From Acinetobacter piscicola (lineage in GTDB: Bacteria > Pseudomonadota > Gammaproteobacteria > Pseudomonadales > Moraxellaceae), in the NCBI RefSeq assembly GCF_015218165.1, contig NZ_CP048659.1, positions 496,001 to 560,000 of the forward strand: 64,000 bases of DNA, written 5' to 3'. Both the position numbers and the translations under genes were made by a program. Every line of letters starts with the position of its first letter. The stretch's first letter is position 1. Under the pieces are notes generated by a model. That model searched no databases. It saw nothing but the letters and a program-made list of their open reading frames with translations, and was not told the DNA's origin. Positions 28,473 through 36,930 of this stretch are shown here, piece after piece.

Positions 28473-28740
28473 ACGCACTAAATTTCGTTCATTACCTGAA
28501 CATTCTCTTCTATATTGTGTATGCGCGTCCGGTCCAAGAGAGGACAATATTTCGCGCCCCACCCAATCGCTTAAGCGATTCCTTCAGGTTGCGGCTGTAA
28601 TCAAATGTGCGTTATACGCATCGTCGTTCTCGGATCGCCGCTGATTCTATATTTTCAGCGATAATTGCTGTGCCGCTTTTTGCCGATGTCCATCAGACCA
28701 TATTTTTAATGGAGCACCCACATTCGGGGTGAATATCTCT
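28473..28740 (+). promoter_or_regulatory. Long structured 5' leader of the DEAD-box helicase mRNA
   Basis: About 270 nt without a convincing open frame, richer in GC than the neighbouring intergenic DNA. It holds the palindrome AATCGCTTAAGCGATT (28565-28580), a CGCTGA/TCAGCG hairpin (28639-28660) and CACCC/GGGTG arms directly around the ribosome binding site. Long leaders that mediate cold or autoregulation are known for RNA helicase mRNAs; regulation here is inference. Confidence 0.45.
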
Positions 28741-30612
28741 ATGAGCAAAACTTTTGCTGATTTTCCTTTAGACGAGTCATTACATAAAGCACTCGAATCT
28801 CTTGGTTTTACTACACCTACTCCTGTTCAAGAACAATCAATTCCAGCGGCTTTAGAAGGTAAAGATCTTTTAGTATCTAGCCAAACGGGTTCTGGTAAAA
28901 CTGCTGCATTCTTACTGCCTACATTAAACGCTTTAGCAGGACAAGACACTTTTGTTCCTTTTAAAGAACGTATGAAAGCAGTAACACAACCAAATATTTT
29001 GGTGATCTCTCCAACGCGTGAACTTGCACAACAAGTATGTCAAGACGCAATTGCATTTGTACGTCACATGAAAGGTGTTCGTATTGCTGCAATCATGGGG
29101 GGTATGCCATTTGGTAAACAAATCCAACAATTAAAAGGCGCGCAAGTTGTTGTTGCGACTCCGGGTCGTTTACTTGACCTTGTAAACCGTCGTCAAATCA
29201 AACTTGATAAAGTTGATTCTTTAATTGTGGATGAAGCTGACCGGATGCTGGATTTAGGTTTCTCTGAAGACCTAGAAGCAATTAGCGACTTAGCTGCTAA
29301 CCGTAAACAAACATTAATGTTCTCTGCAACATTTGCACCACGTATCATTAACCTTGCTGAACGCATGATGAATGATCCTGAACGTATTGCAATTGAAACA
29401 GGTCATTCTACCAATACTGACATTACCCAAACTTTACATTGGACTGATGGTTTTGAGCATAAGAAAAAATTGCTTACTCATTGGTTAAATGAAGAAGATT
29501 TGGATCAAGCCGTTGTATTTGCGTCTACACAAGAAGACACAGACATGCTTGCTGAAGAGTTAACAGAAGCGGGTCTATCTGTTGTTGCGCTTCATGGTGC
29601 AATGCCACAAACGGTACGTAACCGTCGTTTACGTTCAATCCGTGAAGGTCGTGCAAAAATCTTAGTTGCAACTGATGTAGCAGCACGTGGTTTAGACGTA
29701 CCAACGATTTCTCACGTGATCAACTTCGGTCTTCCAATGAAAAACGAAGACTATGTACACCGTATTGGTCGTACAGGTCGTGCAGGTCGTACAGGTAAAG
29801 CGATTACTTTGGCGACTTATCGTGAGCGTGGCAAAATTCGTGCTTTAGAAGACTATTTAGAAACTCGTTTAGATGTTTCTGAAATTGAAGGCTTAGAGCC
29901 ATCTCCACCGCCTGCACGCGGTAGCCGTGATGGTCGTGGTCGCAATGGTGGCGGTCGTCGTGATGGTGGTCGTGGCTTTGGTAGCGGTCGTGGTCGTGAT
30001 GGCGGTCGCCGTTTTGAAGGGGAATCTAACTTCAAACGCCGTGAAGGTGGTGAAGACCGTCCACGTCGTAGCTTCGATGATAAACCACGTGGTGATCGTC
30101 CATCTTATGGCGAAGATCGTCCAAAACGTTCATTCGGTGGTGAAGACCGTCCACGTCGCGAGTTCAACAACGATCGTCCACGCCGTGAAGGTGGTTTTGA
30201 AGACCGCCCACGTCGCGAGTTCAGCAATGATCGTCCACGTCGTGAAGGTGGTTTTGAAGACCGTCCACGTCGTGAGTTCAATAATGATCGTCCACGTCGT
30301 GAAGGTGGTTTTGAAGACCGCCCACGTCGCGAGTTCAGCAATGATCGCCCACGTCGTGAAGGTGGTTTCAATGATAAACCACGTTTTGACTCAAATGATG
30401 ACAACCGTGGTAATCGTGTAGATTACAAACCACGTCGTGAAGGTAGCTTCGGTGATCGTCCTAAGCGTTCATTTGGTGAAGATCGTCCACGTCGTGAGTT
30501 TAATGGTGATCGTCCACAACGCTCTTTTGGTGATGACCGTCCTAAGCGTTCATTCGGTGAAGATCAACCACGTCGTGAAGGCGGTGATCGTCGTCGTAAA
30601 TTTAACGACTAA
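28741..30612 (+). CDS. DEAD-box ATP-dependent RNA helicase with Arg/Gly-rich tail
   Basis: 623 residues. The helicase core has the Q motif (TTPTPVQEQSIP), Walker A SSQTGSGKTAA (about residues 46-56), PTRELAQQ, the DEAD box VDEADRMLD (about 164-172), FSATF (about 197-201), the C-terminal RecA domain with VATDVAARGLD and HRIGRTGRAGR. From about residue 385 the tail changes to RGG-type repeats and then to a DRPRRE-rich tandem repeat. It resembles SrmB/RhlE-type helicases that act in ribosome assembly and cold adaptation. The symbol is left open. ATG 28741 follows GGGGTGA at good distance. Confidence 0.9.
   Translation: MSKTFADFPLDESLHKALESLGFTTPTPVQEQSIPAALEGKDLLVSSQTGSGKTAAFLLPTLNALAGQDTFVPFKERMKAVTQPNILVISPTRELAQQVCQDAIAFVRHMKGVRIAAIMGGMPFGKQIQQLKGAQVVVATPGRLLDLVNRRQIKLDKVDSLIVDEADRMLDLGFSEDLEAISDLAANRKQTLMFSATFAPRIINLAERMMNDPERIAIETGHSTNTDITQTLHWTDGFEHKKKLLTHWLNEEDLDQAVVFASTQEDTDMLAEELTEAGLSVVALHGAMPQTVRNRRLRSIREGRAKILVATDVAARGLDVPTISHVINFGLPMKNEDYVHRIGRTGRAGRTGKAITLATYRERGKIRALEDYLETRLDVSEIEGLEPSPPPARGSRDGRGRNGGGRRDGGRGFGSGRGRDGGRRFEGESNFKRREGGEDRPRRSFDDKPRGDRPSYGEDRPKRSFGGEDRPRREFNNDRPRREGGFEDRPRREFSNDRPRREGGFEDRPRREFNNDRPRREGGFEDRPRREFSNDRPRREGGFNDKPRFDSNDDNRGNRVDYKPRREGSFGDRPKRSFGEDRPRREFNGDRPQRSFGDDRPKRSFGEDQPRREGGDRRRKFND
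30142..30369 (+). repeat. Four tandem 57-bp repeats in the helicase gene
   Basis: The unit encodes 19 residues, EDRPRREF(N/S)NDRPRREGGF, repeated four times and followed by degenerate copies to 30590. Adjacent units are nearly identical in DNA, alternating N and S at one position. Copy number is likely to vary between strains by slippage or recombination. Confidence 0.9.
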
Positions 30613-30625
30613 CACCTATAGATCT

Positions 30626-30653
30626 AAAAACCAGCATTTATGCTGGTTTTTTT
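30626..30653 (+). terminator. Helicase gene terminator
   Basis: AAAAACCAGCA-TTTA-TGCTGGTTTTTTT: an 11-bp stem and T tract, 13 bp after the stop codon. Confidence 0.92.
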
Positions 30654-30685
30654 ATGTCTATTTCTTTTGCTTTTATTTTAATATT

Positions 30686-30701
30686 TGTGATTCTTATCAC
30701 A
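30686..30701. promoter_or_regulatory. CRP/Vfr-like palindrome
   Basis: TGTGA-TTCTTA-TCACA matches the CRP half-sites with the canonical 6-bp spacer. It is 68 bp upstream of a 22-codon open frame and about 320 bp upstream of mlaF. The dyad could bind a CRP/Vfr-family regulator. Confidence 0.55.
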
Positions 30702-30769
30702 TTTATGCTATGGTATGACAAATTCACCGCTAGGTCAGTACTGTGATTAAAGAAAGTTATGGGGAAATT

Positions 30770-30838
30770 ATGTTATATATTTTTTCGATTCTATTGATTT
30801 CCAACATTGTGTATTTTATTTATAGTAGTTTGGTTTAA
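30770..30838 (+). CDS. Possible 22-residue single-helix membrane peptide
   Basis: ATG after GGGGAAATT, a strong Shine-Dalgarno. The peptide MLYIFSILLISNIVYFIYSS plus LV is hydrophobic along its whole length, as expected of small membrane proteins of the YoaJ or MgtS kind. It lies in the 409-bp gap between the helicase gene and mlaF, behind the CRP-like site. Too short to be sure from sequence alone. Confidence 0.35.
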   Translation: MLYIFSILLISNIVYFIYSSLV

Positions 30839-31021
30839 ATAACCATGAATACTTTGAATGAGTGAAAGAATAAATAAAATCTCATTGCAATGTTCTTATA
30901 AAAATATCGTTTCCAAATTCTTAGTTGAAAAATACAATACGTTCTTTATCTTTAATTACAACAAAAAATTTGATTTCAGCGTATAGTATGCGAGCTGATG
31001 AATGCAGGAAAACGTTCAGCT

Positions 31022-31840
31022 ATGAATAATCAATTATATCCCGATGCTCAAGCTTTAATTGACGTTAAAAATTTAAGCTTTAAGAGAGGGGAGCGTGTCA
31101 TATATGACAATGTAAATTTAAAAATTCGTCGTGGACAAATTACCGCAATTATGGGGCCATCTGGCACAGGAAAGACCACATTACTGCGTTTGATCGGTGG
31201 ACAATTAACACCAGATCAAGGTGAAATATTACTCGATGGTCAGAATATTGCTACAATGTCTCGAAGTGAATTATTTGCAGCGCGCGCACGTATGGGCATG
31301 TTATTCCAAAGCGGTGCATTATTTACAGATATGTCCGTATATGAAAATGTTGCCTTTCCCATTCGAGCACATACAAAATTACCAGAAAATTTAATCGCTG
31401 AAATTGTCGCTTTAAAATTAGAATCTGTCGGTTTGCGTGGTGCAGAGAAGTTGATGCCAGCGGAGCTATCAGGTGGGATGAATCGCCGTGTTGCGTTAGC
31501 TCGTGCGATTGCATTAGACCCTGATTTAATTATGTATGACGAACCGTTTGCAGGACAAGATCCGATTGTGATGGGGGTACTCACCCGTTTAATTCGTTCA
31601 TTACGTGAAGCTTTGGATTTAACCACGATTATTGTTTCACATGATGTGGATGAAACTTTATCTATTGCAGACTATATTTATGTGGTTGCTGAAGGGAAAG
31701 TACAAGGCGAGGGGACACCTGCACAATTGCGTGAACATGCATCGCCATTTGTACGTCAGTTCCTGACAGGATCGGTTGAAGGTCCTGTTGATTATCAATT
31801 TAGCCATCAAGCCTATTTAAGCAATGAGGTCATTTCATGA
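31022..31840 (+). CDS. mlaF: Phospholipid transport ATPase MlaF
   Basis: 272 residues. ABC ATPase of the Mla system, which moves phospholipids between inner and outer membrane. Walker A GPSGTGKTT (about residues 42-50), Q-loop FQSGALFTDMSV, signature LSGGMNRRVALARA (about 144-157), Walker B LIMYDEPF (about 164-171) and switch His in VSHD (about 201-204) are present. ATG 31022 (MNNQLYPDA) is chosen; a start at 30998 would add eight residues. It is first of a tight five-gene operon. Confidence 0.95.
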   Translation: MNNQLYPDAQALIDVKNLSFKRGERVIYDNVNLKIRRGQITAIMGPSGTGKTTLLRLIGGQLTPDQGEILLDGQNIATMSRSELFAARARMGMLFQSGALFTDMSVYENVAFPIRAHTKLPENLIAEIVALKLESVGLRGAEKLMPAELSGGMNRRVALARAIALDPDLIMYDEPFAGQDPIVMGVLTRLIRSLREALDLTTIIVSHDVDETLSIADYIYVVAEGKVQGEGTPAQLREHASPFVRQFLTGSVEGPVDYQFSHQAYLSNEVIS

Positions 31841-32616
31841 ATGCAATTGCCTTATTGGGTAGACGTGTTTTAGAACGTATTCAAGGCATAGGCGTTGCAA
31901 CTCAAATGTTGTTACGTGTCTTATTTTCAATGCCTACGATTTTAGGTGTGAAACTTTTTATTTATCAAATGTATCGAGTCGGTGTTTTATCCTTCTTGAT
32001 CATTGCTGTATCGGGCTTGTTTATCGGTGCAGTACTTGGCTTGCAGATGTATAACATCTTGGTCACTTTTGGTAGTGAAGCGATGTTGGGTGCGGCTGTT
32101 GCATTGACGTTGTTACGTGAGTTAGCACCTGTGGTTGCAGCGCTGCTATTTGCGGGGCGAGCAGGTTCAGCATTAACGGCTGAAATTGGTTTGATGAAAG
32201 CGACAGAACAGCTGTCTAGTATGGAAATGATTGGTGTAGATCCATTAAAACGTGTGGTTTCTCCACGTTTGTGGGCAGGTATTATTAGTTTACCGATGTT
32301 GTCTGTGATTTTTGCTGCGATTGGAATCATGGGTGGTAAAATGGTCGGTGTTGACTTTTTGGGGGCAGATGAAGGCTCTTATTGGAGTGGCATCATGAGT
32401 AGTACCCAATTTTACAAAGATGTACTCAATGGCACGATTATTAAAAGTTTAGTTTTTGCCTTAATTTGTACATGGATTGCGGTATATCAAGGTTATGCTT
32501 GTGAGCCAACATCAGAAGGTATTGCAACATCGACAACACGTACAGTCGTGTATTCATCATTATGTGTATTAGGTTTTGATTTTGTGTTGACTGCGGTCAT
32601 GTTCGGAGGTGTTTAG
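31837..32616 (+). CDS. mlaE: Phospholipid transport permease MlaE
   Basis: 259 residues, five to six membrane helices of the MlaE/YrbE permease family. An amphipathic interfacial helix is followed by FIGAVLGLQMYNIL, ALTLLRELAPVVAALLFAGRAGSA and GLMKATEQLSSMEMIGVDP, the conserved contact region with MlaF. Overlaps mlaF by 4 bp (ATGA), so translation is coupled. Two copies form the core of the MlaFEDB complex in the inner membrane. Confidence 0.96.
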   Translation: MNAIALLGRRVLERIQGIGVATQMLLRVLFSMPTILGVKLFIYQMYRVGVLSFLIIAVSGLFIGAVLGLQMYNILVTFGSEAMLGAAVALTLLRELAPVVAALLFAGRAGSALTAEIGLMKATEQLSSMEMIGVDPLKRVVSPRLWAGIISLPMLSVIFAAIGIMGGKMVGVDFLGADEGSYWSGIMSSTQFYKDVLNGTIIKSLVFALICTWIAVYQGYACEPTSEGIATSTTRTVVYSSLCVLGFDFVLTAVMFGGV

Positions 32617-33293
32617 TGAAATCACGTACAAGTGAGTTGACCGTAGGTGTTTTTGTCATCGTCTTCGGTATTGCTTTATTTTTCTTGGCGATGAAAGTGA
32701 GTGGCTTGGTTGGCAACACGCTGAAAGATAGTTATAGCATGACTGCAACCTTTGACAATGTAAATGGTTTAAAACCACGTGCCAAAGTAACCATGAGCGG
32801 TGTGAAAATTGGTCAAGTTGAATCTATTTCTTTAGACCCTGTCACACGTTTGGCGACTGTAAAATTTGATCTTGATGGTTCATTAACCAGTTTTAGCCCA
32901 GCGCAATTAAAAACAGTACAGCAAAATGCTTTAGAAGAACTACGTTATAGTTCTGATTATCAAGCTGCTGATCCAAAGAAACAAAAAGAAATGGAACAGC
33001 AACTATTGAATAACATGAAATCCATCACAAGTATCGATGAAGATGCTTACATAATGGTTGCAACCAATGGTCTTTTAGGTGAGAAATACCTCAAAGTTGT
33101 TCCTGGTGGTGGTTTAAACTATGTAAAACGCGGTGAAAGTGTCACAAATACCCAAGGTACAATGGATCTGGAAGACCTTATTTCGAAATTTATTACTGGT
33201 GGTGCAGGGAAATCATCAGAGGGTGCATCAGGTTCACAAGACGCACCTGCATCAAATGAAACGACAGATGCTCAAACATCTTTTGTTGAATAA
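32616..33293 (+). CDS. mlaD: Phospholipid-binding MCE protein MlaD
   Basis: 225 residues: one N-terminal membrane helix (about residues 8-26), then an MCE domain (SMTATFDNVNGLKPRAKVTMSGVKIGQVE, about 41-69) and a Ser/Gly/Ala-rich tail. It is longer than E. coli MlaD by an insertion (about residues 95-140), as in other Acinetobacter. It forms a periplasmic hexameric ring. The GTG start overlaps the TAG stop of mlaE by one base, with GGAGGTG upstream. Confidence 0.94.
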   Translation: MKSRTSELTVGVFVIVFGIALFFLAMKVSGLVGNTLKDSYSMTATFDNVNGLKPRAKVTMSGVKIGQVESISLDPVTRLATVKFDLDGSLTSFSPAQLKTVQQNALEELRYSSDYQAADPKKQKEMEQQLLNNMKSITSIDEDAYIMVATNGLLGEKYLKVVPGGGLNYVKRGESVTNTQGTMDLEDLISKFITGGAGKSSEGASGSQDAPASNETTDAQTSFVE

Positions 33294-33315
33294 GCATTAG
33301 AGGAAATATTGAAAG

Positions 33316-33948
33316 ATGAATATTTTAATGAAACAAACTTTTACAGCAACAGTATTGGCAACTATGTTGGCAACTGCTGCGAATGCAGCCCCTGCAGAAG
33401 CACCATCAGCATTTGTGAAACGTGTTGCAGATGGTTTGATTACACGTTTAAAAACAGATCATGCAAAACTGCAAAATAACCCTGCAGCAGTAAAAGCAAT
33501 TGTACGTCAGAATCTTGATCCGTACGTAGATGGTCAAGCATTTACACGTATTGTGATGGGTACTTATGCGACCAATCAGTATAGTAATGCAGCACAACGT
33601 GCTAAGTTTGAGCAAAATTTCCGTAATACATTGATTGAAAATTATGGTTCAGCTTTTGCTAAATATACCAATCAAACGTACACCATGCGCCCATTTAAAG
33701 CAACGAATAGTAAGAATCCTGTAGTGACCATCGACTTTAATAATAAAGGCGAAAAAATTCCTGTGTCATTCCAGTTGGCTGATCATGGTTCACAATGGAA
33801 AATCCGTAACATCAATGTTTCAGGCATTGATTTAGGTTTGCAATTCCGTAATCAGTTTGCTGCAAATGTGAAACGTAATGGCGGTAATATTGACAAAGCG
33901 ATTGCGACATTTGAACCAGATGCAGATGCAGCAGTTAATAAAAAGTAA
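33316..33948 (+). CDS. mlaC: Periplasmic phospholipid shuttle MlaC
   Basis: 210 residues with an N-terminal signal peptide (hydrophobic to about residue 22, AANAAP cleavage site). The tail-binding domain shows FxxxxVDGQAFTRIVMG, FEQNFRNTLIENYGSAFAKY and a beta-rich second half. MlaC ferries phospholipids across the periplasm between MlaA/OmpC and MlaFEDB. A start at 33328 is also possible (MKQTF). GAGGAAATATTG upstream is the ribosome binding site. Confidence 0.94.
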   Translation: MNILMKQTFTATVLATMLATAANAAPAEAPSAFVKRVADGLITRLKTDHAKLQNNPAAVKAIVRQNLDPYVDGQAFTRIVMGTYATNQYSNAAQRAKFEQNFRNTLIENYGSAFAKYTNQTYTMRPFKATNSKNPVVTIDFNNKGEKIPVSFQLADHGSQWKIRNINVSGIDLGLQFRNQFAANVKRNGGNIDKAIATFEPDADAAVNKK

Positions 33949-33969
33949 GATCAAGATAGGTGGTCGTGA

Positions 33970-34257
33970 GTGATTGAATTTAAAAATCAGGAATTACATG
34001 TAAGTGGTAAGATCGCTTATGAGAATGCTGAAAACTATTATTTAAATGGTTTGAAAATCATTCAGGCTGAGAAAACATTTCCAATGACTGTAAATTTATC
34101 GCAGTTGGAACATGGTAGTACCTTAGCTTTGTCTGTTTTAGTGCAATGGTTACGCCATACACCAAATACGCAAGGCTTACAATTTAAAGCTGTTCCTGAA
34201 AAAATGATGAAGATCATTCAAGCCTGTCATTTACAAGATGATTTAAAATTGATTTAA
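33970..34257 (+). CDS. mlaB: STAS-domain protein MlaB
   Basis: 95 residues, a single STAS domain (AENYYLNGLK, PMTVNLSQLEHGSTLALSVLVQWL with the conserved Ser/Thr site at about residue 53). It binds MlaF and is needed for stable assembly and activity. GTG start with AGGTGG six bases upstream, 21 bp after mlaC. Last gene of the operon; a strong terminator follows. Confidence 0.92.
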   Translation: MIEFKNQELHVSGKIAYENAENYYLNGLKIIQAEKTFPMTVNLSQLEHGSTLALSVLVQWLRHTPNTQGLQFKAVPEKMMKIIQACHLQDDLKLI

Positions 34258-34269
34258 ATTGTTAAAGTA

Positions 34270-34301
34270 AAAAGAAAAGCACCGAAAGGTGCTTTTCTTT
34301 T
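34270..34301 (+). terminator. mla operon terminator
   Basis: AAAAGAAAAGCACC-GAAA-GGTGCTTTTCTTTT, a 14-bp perfect stem with a GNRA-type loop. Confidence 0.92.
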
Positions 34302-34416
34302 ACAACTGTAGCATTTTGAAGTTTGCTTTATAGAATGGATGTAAAAACATACTAACAGGATTGTAGATTCGGTGTGTTTTTTGCGCTTCGCTTTGAAGAA
34401 ATGCCTCAAAGCTTGC

Positions 34417-35430
34417 TCAAATCCATTTTTTCCATCTAAAATAAATCAGTGGTCCAACAAAGAATGCAATCAAAATACTAATGACCACATAAAAACTCGT
34501 TGTACCATGAGCAAAAGGTAAAACTTCAGTGTTCATTCCATAAATACTGGCAATGAGCATCGGAGGTGCAAGCATACTAGGTAGAATCGAGAATCGACGA
34601 ATCGTATCATTCTGTTCGGTGTTAATGAATCCTGACGTTGTATCGAGTAGGAATCGAACTTTTTGAAACAAGAAAGCATCATGTTCAACCAATGAGCGAA
34701 CATCTTCACTGAGCTCTCGAATATCTGCATCATAAATATGACTGCCCAAAGCACGAGGACGAGAAAGAAAGGTCAAAACTCGGCGTAAGTCGATGAGACA
34801 GAGTTGTGCTTTTCCGATCATGTCCTCTTTTTGTGCTAAGCGAGTAATCATGTCATCCAAATCTAAAATTTGTTCACGATGACGTACATTGAGTACTTCG
34901 GTTGAATATAGTTCTAAGTCCTTGTGGACATCTTCTAAGATATCCGCAAGTTCATCCAATTTGGCTTCGAGTAAACCCAATAAAATCCAAGTTGGATCTT
35001 TGTAGTCAATATCGTAGTCATTACGGCGTGCACGTGCACGAAAAGCACGGAAAGCAACAAGTTTTTCGCCACGCAAAGTAAATAAACGATCTTTATGTAA
35101 AATAAAAGCAACCGTTTGTACATTGGCAAGCATGTTGGATGAGTCTTCAGGATCATCTTCAACTTGATAATTTTTATTTTTCGTTAAAAAATAAGTACTG
35201 ATATGTAAAATCCCATCATCATCACGATAAAATCGAGCAGATGATGAAATGTCTTCCAATGATTTTAGCGTTGGAAAATTTTGCTCATAAGCATCTAAAA
35301 CCCATTCTTGTTCTTCTTGTGAGGGTGCAATAAGATCAATCCAGACCAGTTCAGGATGTAGATCAAATCCACCATTAATGGTGGCATCTTCCAAGCTACC
35401 GCGCTCAGTGGCGTAAAAGGCTTCAAGCAT
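34417..35430 (-). CDS. corA: Magnesium/cobalt transporter CorA
   Basis: 337 residues: a large N-terminal cytoplasmic domain, a long stalk helix, then two C-terminal membrane helices with the selectivity motif YGMNTE (GMN at about residue 300). It forms a homopentamer and imports Mg2+, also Co2+ and Ni2+. The ATG at 35430 follows GGAAGAAAAG; the open frame extends to a TTG at 35463 that lacks support. Monocistronic. Confidence 0.94.
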   Translation of the reverse strand: MLEAFYATERGSLEDATINGGFDLHPELVWIDLIAPSQEEQEWVLDAYEQNFPTLKSLEDISSSARFYRDDDGILHISTYFLTKNKNYQVEDDPEDSSNMLANVQTVAFILHKDRLFTLRGEKLVAFRAFRARARRNDYDIDYKDPTWILLGLLEAKLDELADILEDVHKDLELYSTEVLNVRHREQILDLDDMITRLAQKEDMIGKAQLCLIDLRRVLTFLSRPRALGSHIYDADIRELSEDVRSLVEHDAFLFQKVRFLLDTTSGFINTEQNDTIRRFSILPSMLAPPMLIASIYGMNTEVLPFAHGTTSFYVVISILIAFFVGPLIYFRWKKWI

Positions 35431-35585
35431 AGTGTCTTTTCTTCCTTGCGCTGTAGTGTTCAATCAATGCGTGTATTTTAGACAAGGATTTCAGTAAAAA
35501 CACGGATTACATTGCTCTTTTGTAAAAAAAAATTGTGATACATTTTACAATTGTTGCATAATAAAATTTAAAATAGGTTAAATTC

Positions 35586-36200
35586 ATGAATTCTATTGCA
35601 ATTTTTTGTGGCTCATCTCTTGGTACAGATCCAATTTTTGCAGCTACTGCAAAACTGACTGGCGAAACAATCGCCAATCAAGGGAAAACATTAGTCTATG
35701 GTGGTGCACGTTCTGGCCTAATGGGGATTATTGCAGATAGTGCTTTAGCGGTTGGTGGCAAAGTCATTGGGGTGATTCCAGAAGGTTTGGTTGAGCGAGA
35801 ACTTGCACATCCACATTTAACTGAATTATATATTGTAAAGAATATGCATGAACGTAAAACGAAAATGTCTGAACTTGCGGATGCATTTATTGCATTGCCG
35901 GGTGGTGCAGGTACAGTCGAAGAAATTTTTGAACAATGGACATGGGCACAACTTGGGATTCATTTAAAGCCGTGTGCATTTTTAAATGTCGAAGGTTTTT
36001 ATGATGACTTATTAAAATTTATCCAATTGACCACGAATAAAGGTTTTTCTAAAGCAAGGTTTACAGATCAATTGATTTATTCCGATGCTTTGGATGAAAT
36101 TTTATTGAAATTTGAAAATTATCAAGCACCTGAACCCAAATGGGGGGTAAAAGACCGTGAAGAATTGGTTAAATTGGATGACGCAGATAAAAAAATTTGA
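35586..36200 (+). CDS. LOG-family phosphoribohydrolase (TIGR00730)
   Basis: 204 residues of Rossmann fold with the LOG motifs: FCGSSLG (about residues 7-13), VYGGARSGLMG (about 37-47), ERKTKM (about 90-95) and PGGAGTVEEIFE (about 104-115). Members cleave nucleoside 5'-monophosphates to base and ribose phosphate. Despite the name of the plant enzyme, the bacterial role need not involve cytokinins. The terminal residues are acidic. The start follows AATAGGTTAAATTC. Confidence 0.88.
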   Translation: MNSIAIFCGSSLGTDPIFAATAKLTGETIANQGKTLVYGGARSGLMGIIADSALAVGGKVIGVIPEGLVERELAHPHLTELYIVKNMHERKTKMSELADAFIALPGGAGTVEEIFEQWTWAQLGIHLKPCAFLNVEGFYDDLLKFIQLTTNKGFSKARFTDQLIYSDALDEILLKFENYQAPEPKWGVKDREELVKLDDADKKI

Positions 36201-36244
36201 CTAATTAAAACACAGCGATTATTTACATTTTACATTTATCTAAA

Positions 36245-36260
36245 ACACAATATATTGCAT
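36245..36260. promoter_or_regulatory. NrdR-type box, distal
   Basis: ACACAATATATTGCAT matches 14 of the 16 positions of an ACACAATATATTGTGT-type NrdR box. It is 32 bp centre-to-centre from the proximal box, the spacing typical of NrdR pairs. Confidence 0.6.
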
Positions 36261-36276
36261 GTTAAATAAAATAATA

Positions 36277-36292
36277 TCACAATATATTGTGT
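36277..36292. promoter_or_regulatory. NrdR-type box, proximal
   Basis: TCACAATATATTGTGT contains the perfect palindrome CACAATATATTGTG, close to the NrdR consensus. It ends 18 bp before the Nudix start codon, so binding would block initiation of its transcript. Confidence 0.7.
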
Positions 36293-36310
36293 ATTTTATT
36301 TTTAGTCATC

Positions 36311-36703
36311 ATGAACGTTATTACTGTTGCTGCTGCCATTATTTTAAATGATCAAAATCAATTGCTGTTGGTTCGAAAGAAAAATACTGACTTCTTTATG
36401 CAGGTGGGTGGTAAGTTAGAAGAAAATGAAGCACCTGAACACACCATGTTACGTGAGATTGCAGAGGAAATTGGTGCAAAAGCAAACATTCAGCAATTTA
36501 TTGGTCGTTTTGAAACGCGTGCAGCCAATGAAGCAGGGCATCAATTGGTGAGCTATGTTTATCACGTCACCTTAGATCAAGCGCCGAAAATTGATGCTGA
36601 AATTGCAGAGATGAAATGGATTGCTTTGGATGACGATCCAACTTGGCTTGCTCCTTTAACCAATGAAGTCGTGATTCCGTGGTGTAGGGAGAATCTTGGC
36701 TAA
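36311..36703 (+). CDS. Nudix hydrolase
   Basis: 130 residues. The Nudix box GGKLEENEAPEHTMLREIAEEIGA (about residues 33-56) fits the GX5EX7REUXEEXGU consensus. It hydrolyses a nucleoside diphosphate linked to another moiety. The start ATG 36311 (MNVITVAAAI) is preferred over GTG 36287. No Shine-Dalgarno is obvious. Two NrdR-type boxes directly upstream suggest control with deoxynucleotide metabolism, so a (d)NTP is a reasonable substrate, but the sequence does not show which. Confidence 0.88.
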   Translation: MNVITVAAAIILNDQNQLLLVRKKNTDFFMQVGGKLEENEAPEHTMLREIAEEIGAKANIQQFIGRFETRAANEAGHQLVSYVYHVTLDQAPKIDAEIAEMKWIALDDDPTWLAPLTNEVVIPWCRENLG

Positions 36704-36707
36704 GTAC

Positions 36708-36715
36708 CCTCTTTA
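36708..36715. repeat. Left half of a terminator stem split by the IS110 element
   Basis: CCCTCTTT, 5 bp after the Nudix stop codon. Its complement AAAGAGGG is at 37989-37996, on the other side of the IS110 element and directly before the comF stop codon. Confidence 0.45.
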
Positions 36716-36720
36716 CTTGT

Positions 36721-36930
36721 GAAGCAATGCTTCTTGTATCTTGATTGATATAGTGATTAGCTACCACTATACGCAAATTGTAGAGTTTGGAATGCTGCTA
36801 AAATCTTAAATTTGAACCTGAGATAAAACCTACAATTTGCCCTTATCCCTCATACAACTCTGAACGGTAACTAAGCACTTTGATGCTGTATTCACAAGGT
36901 AAGATGATGGTTAATGGGATAAAAATCATA
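36721..36930 (+). ncRNA. Candidate bridge RNA of the IS110 element
   Basis: The non-coding left end is strongly structured. A GAAGC-AAT-GCTTC hairpin (36721-36733) is followed by GCAAATTGTAG (36773-36783) pairing perfectly with CTACAATTTGC (36830-36840) around a 46-nt loop. Many IS110-family elements transcribe a bridge RNA from this position, whose loops pair with donor and target DNA. Boundaries are not defined; the assignment is inference from position and folding. Confidence 0.4.

Noticed and set aside
30142..30369. CRISPR-like direct repeats
   Set aside because: Repeats are contiguous with no unique spacers, and translate in frame as a 19-residue protein repeat.
30105..30404. Long minus-strand open frame with Arg/Ser-rich repeats
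   Set aside because: It is a reflection of the tandem repeat in the helicase gene, read backwards; composition follows the sense codons.
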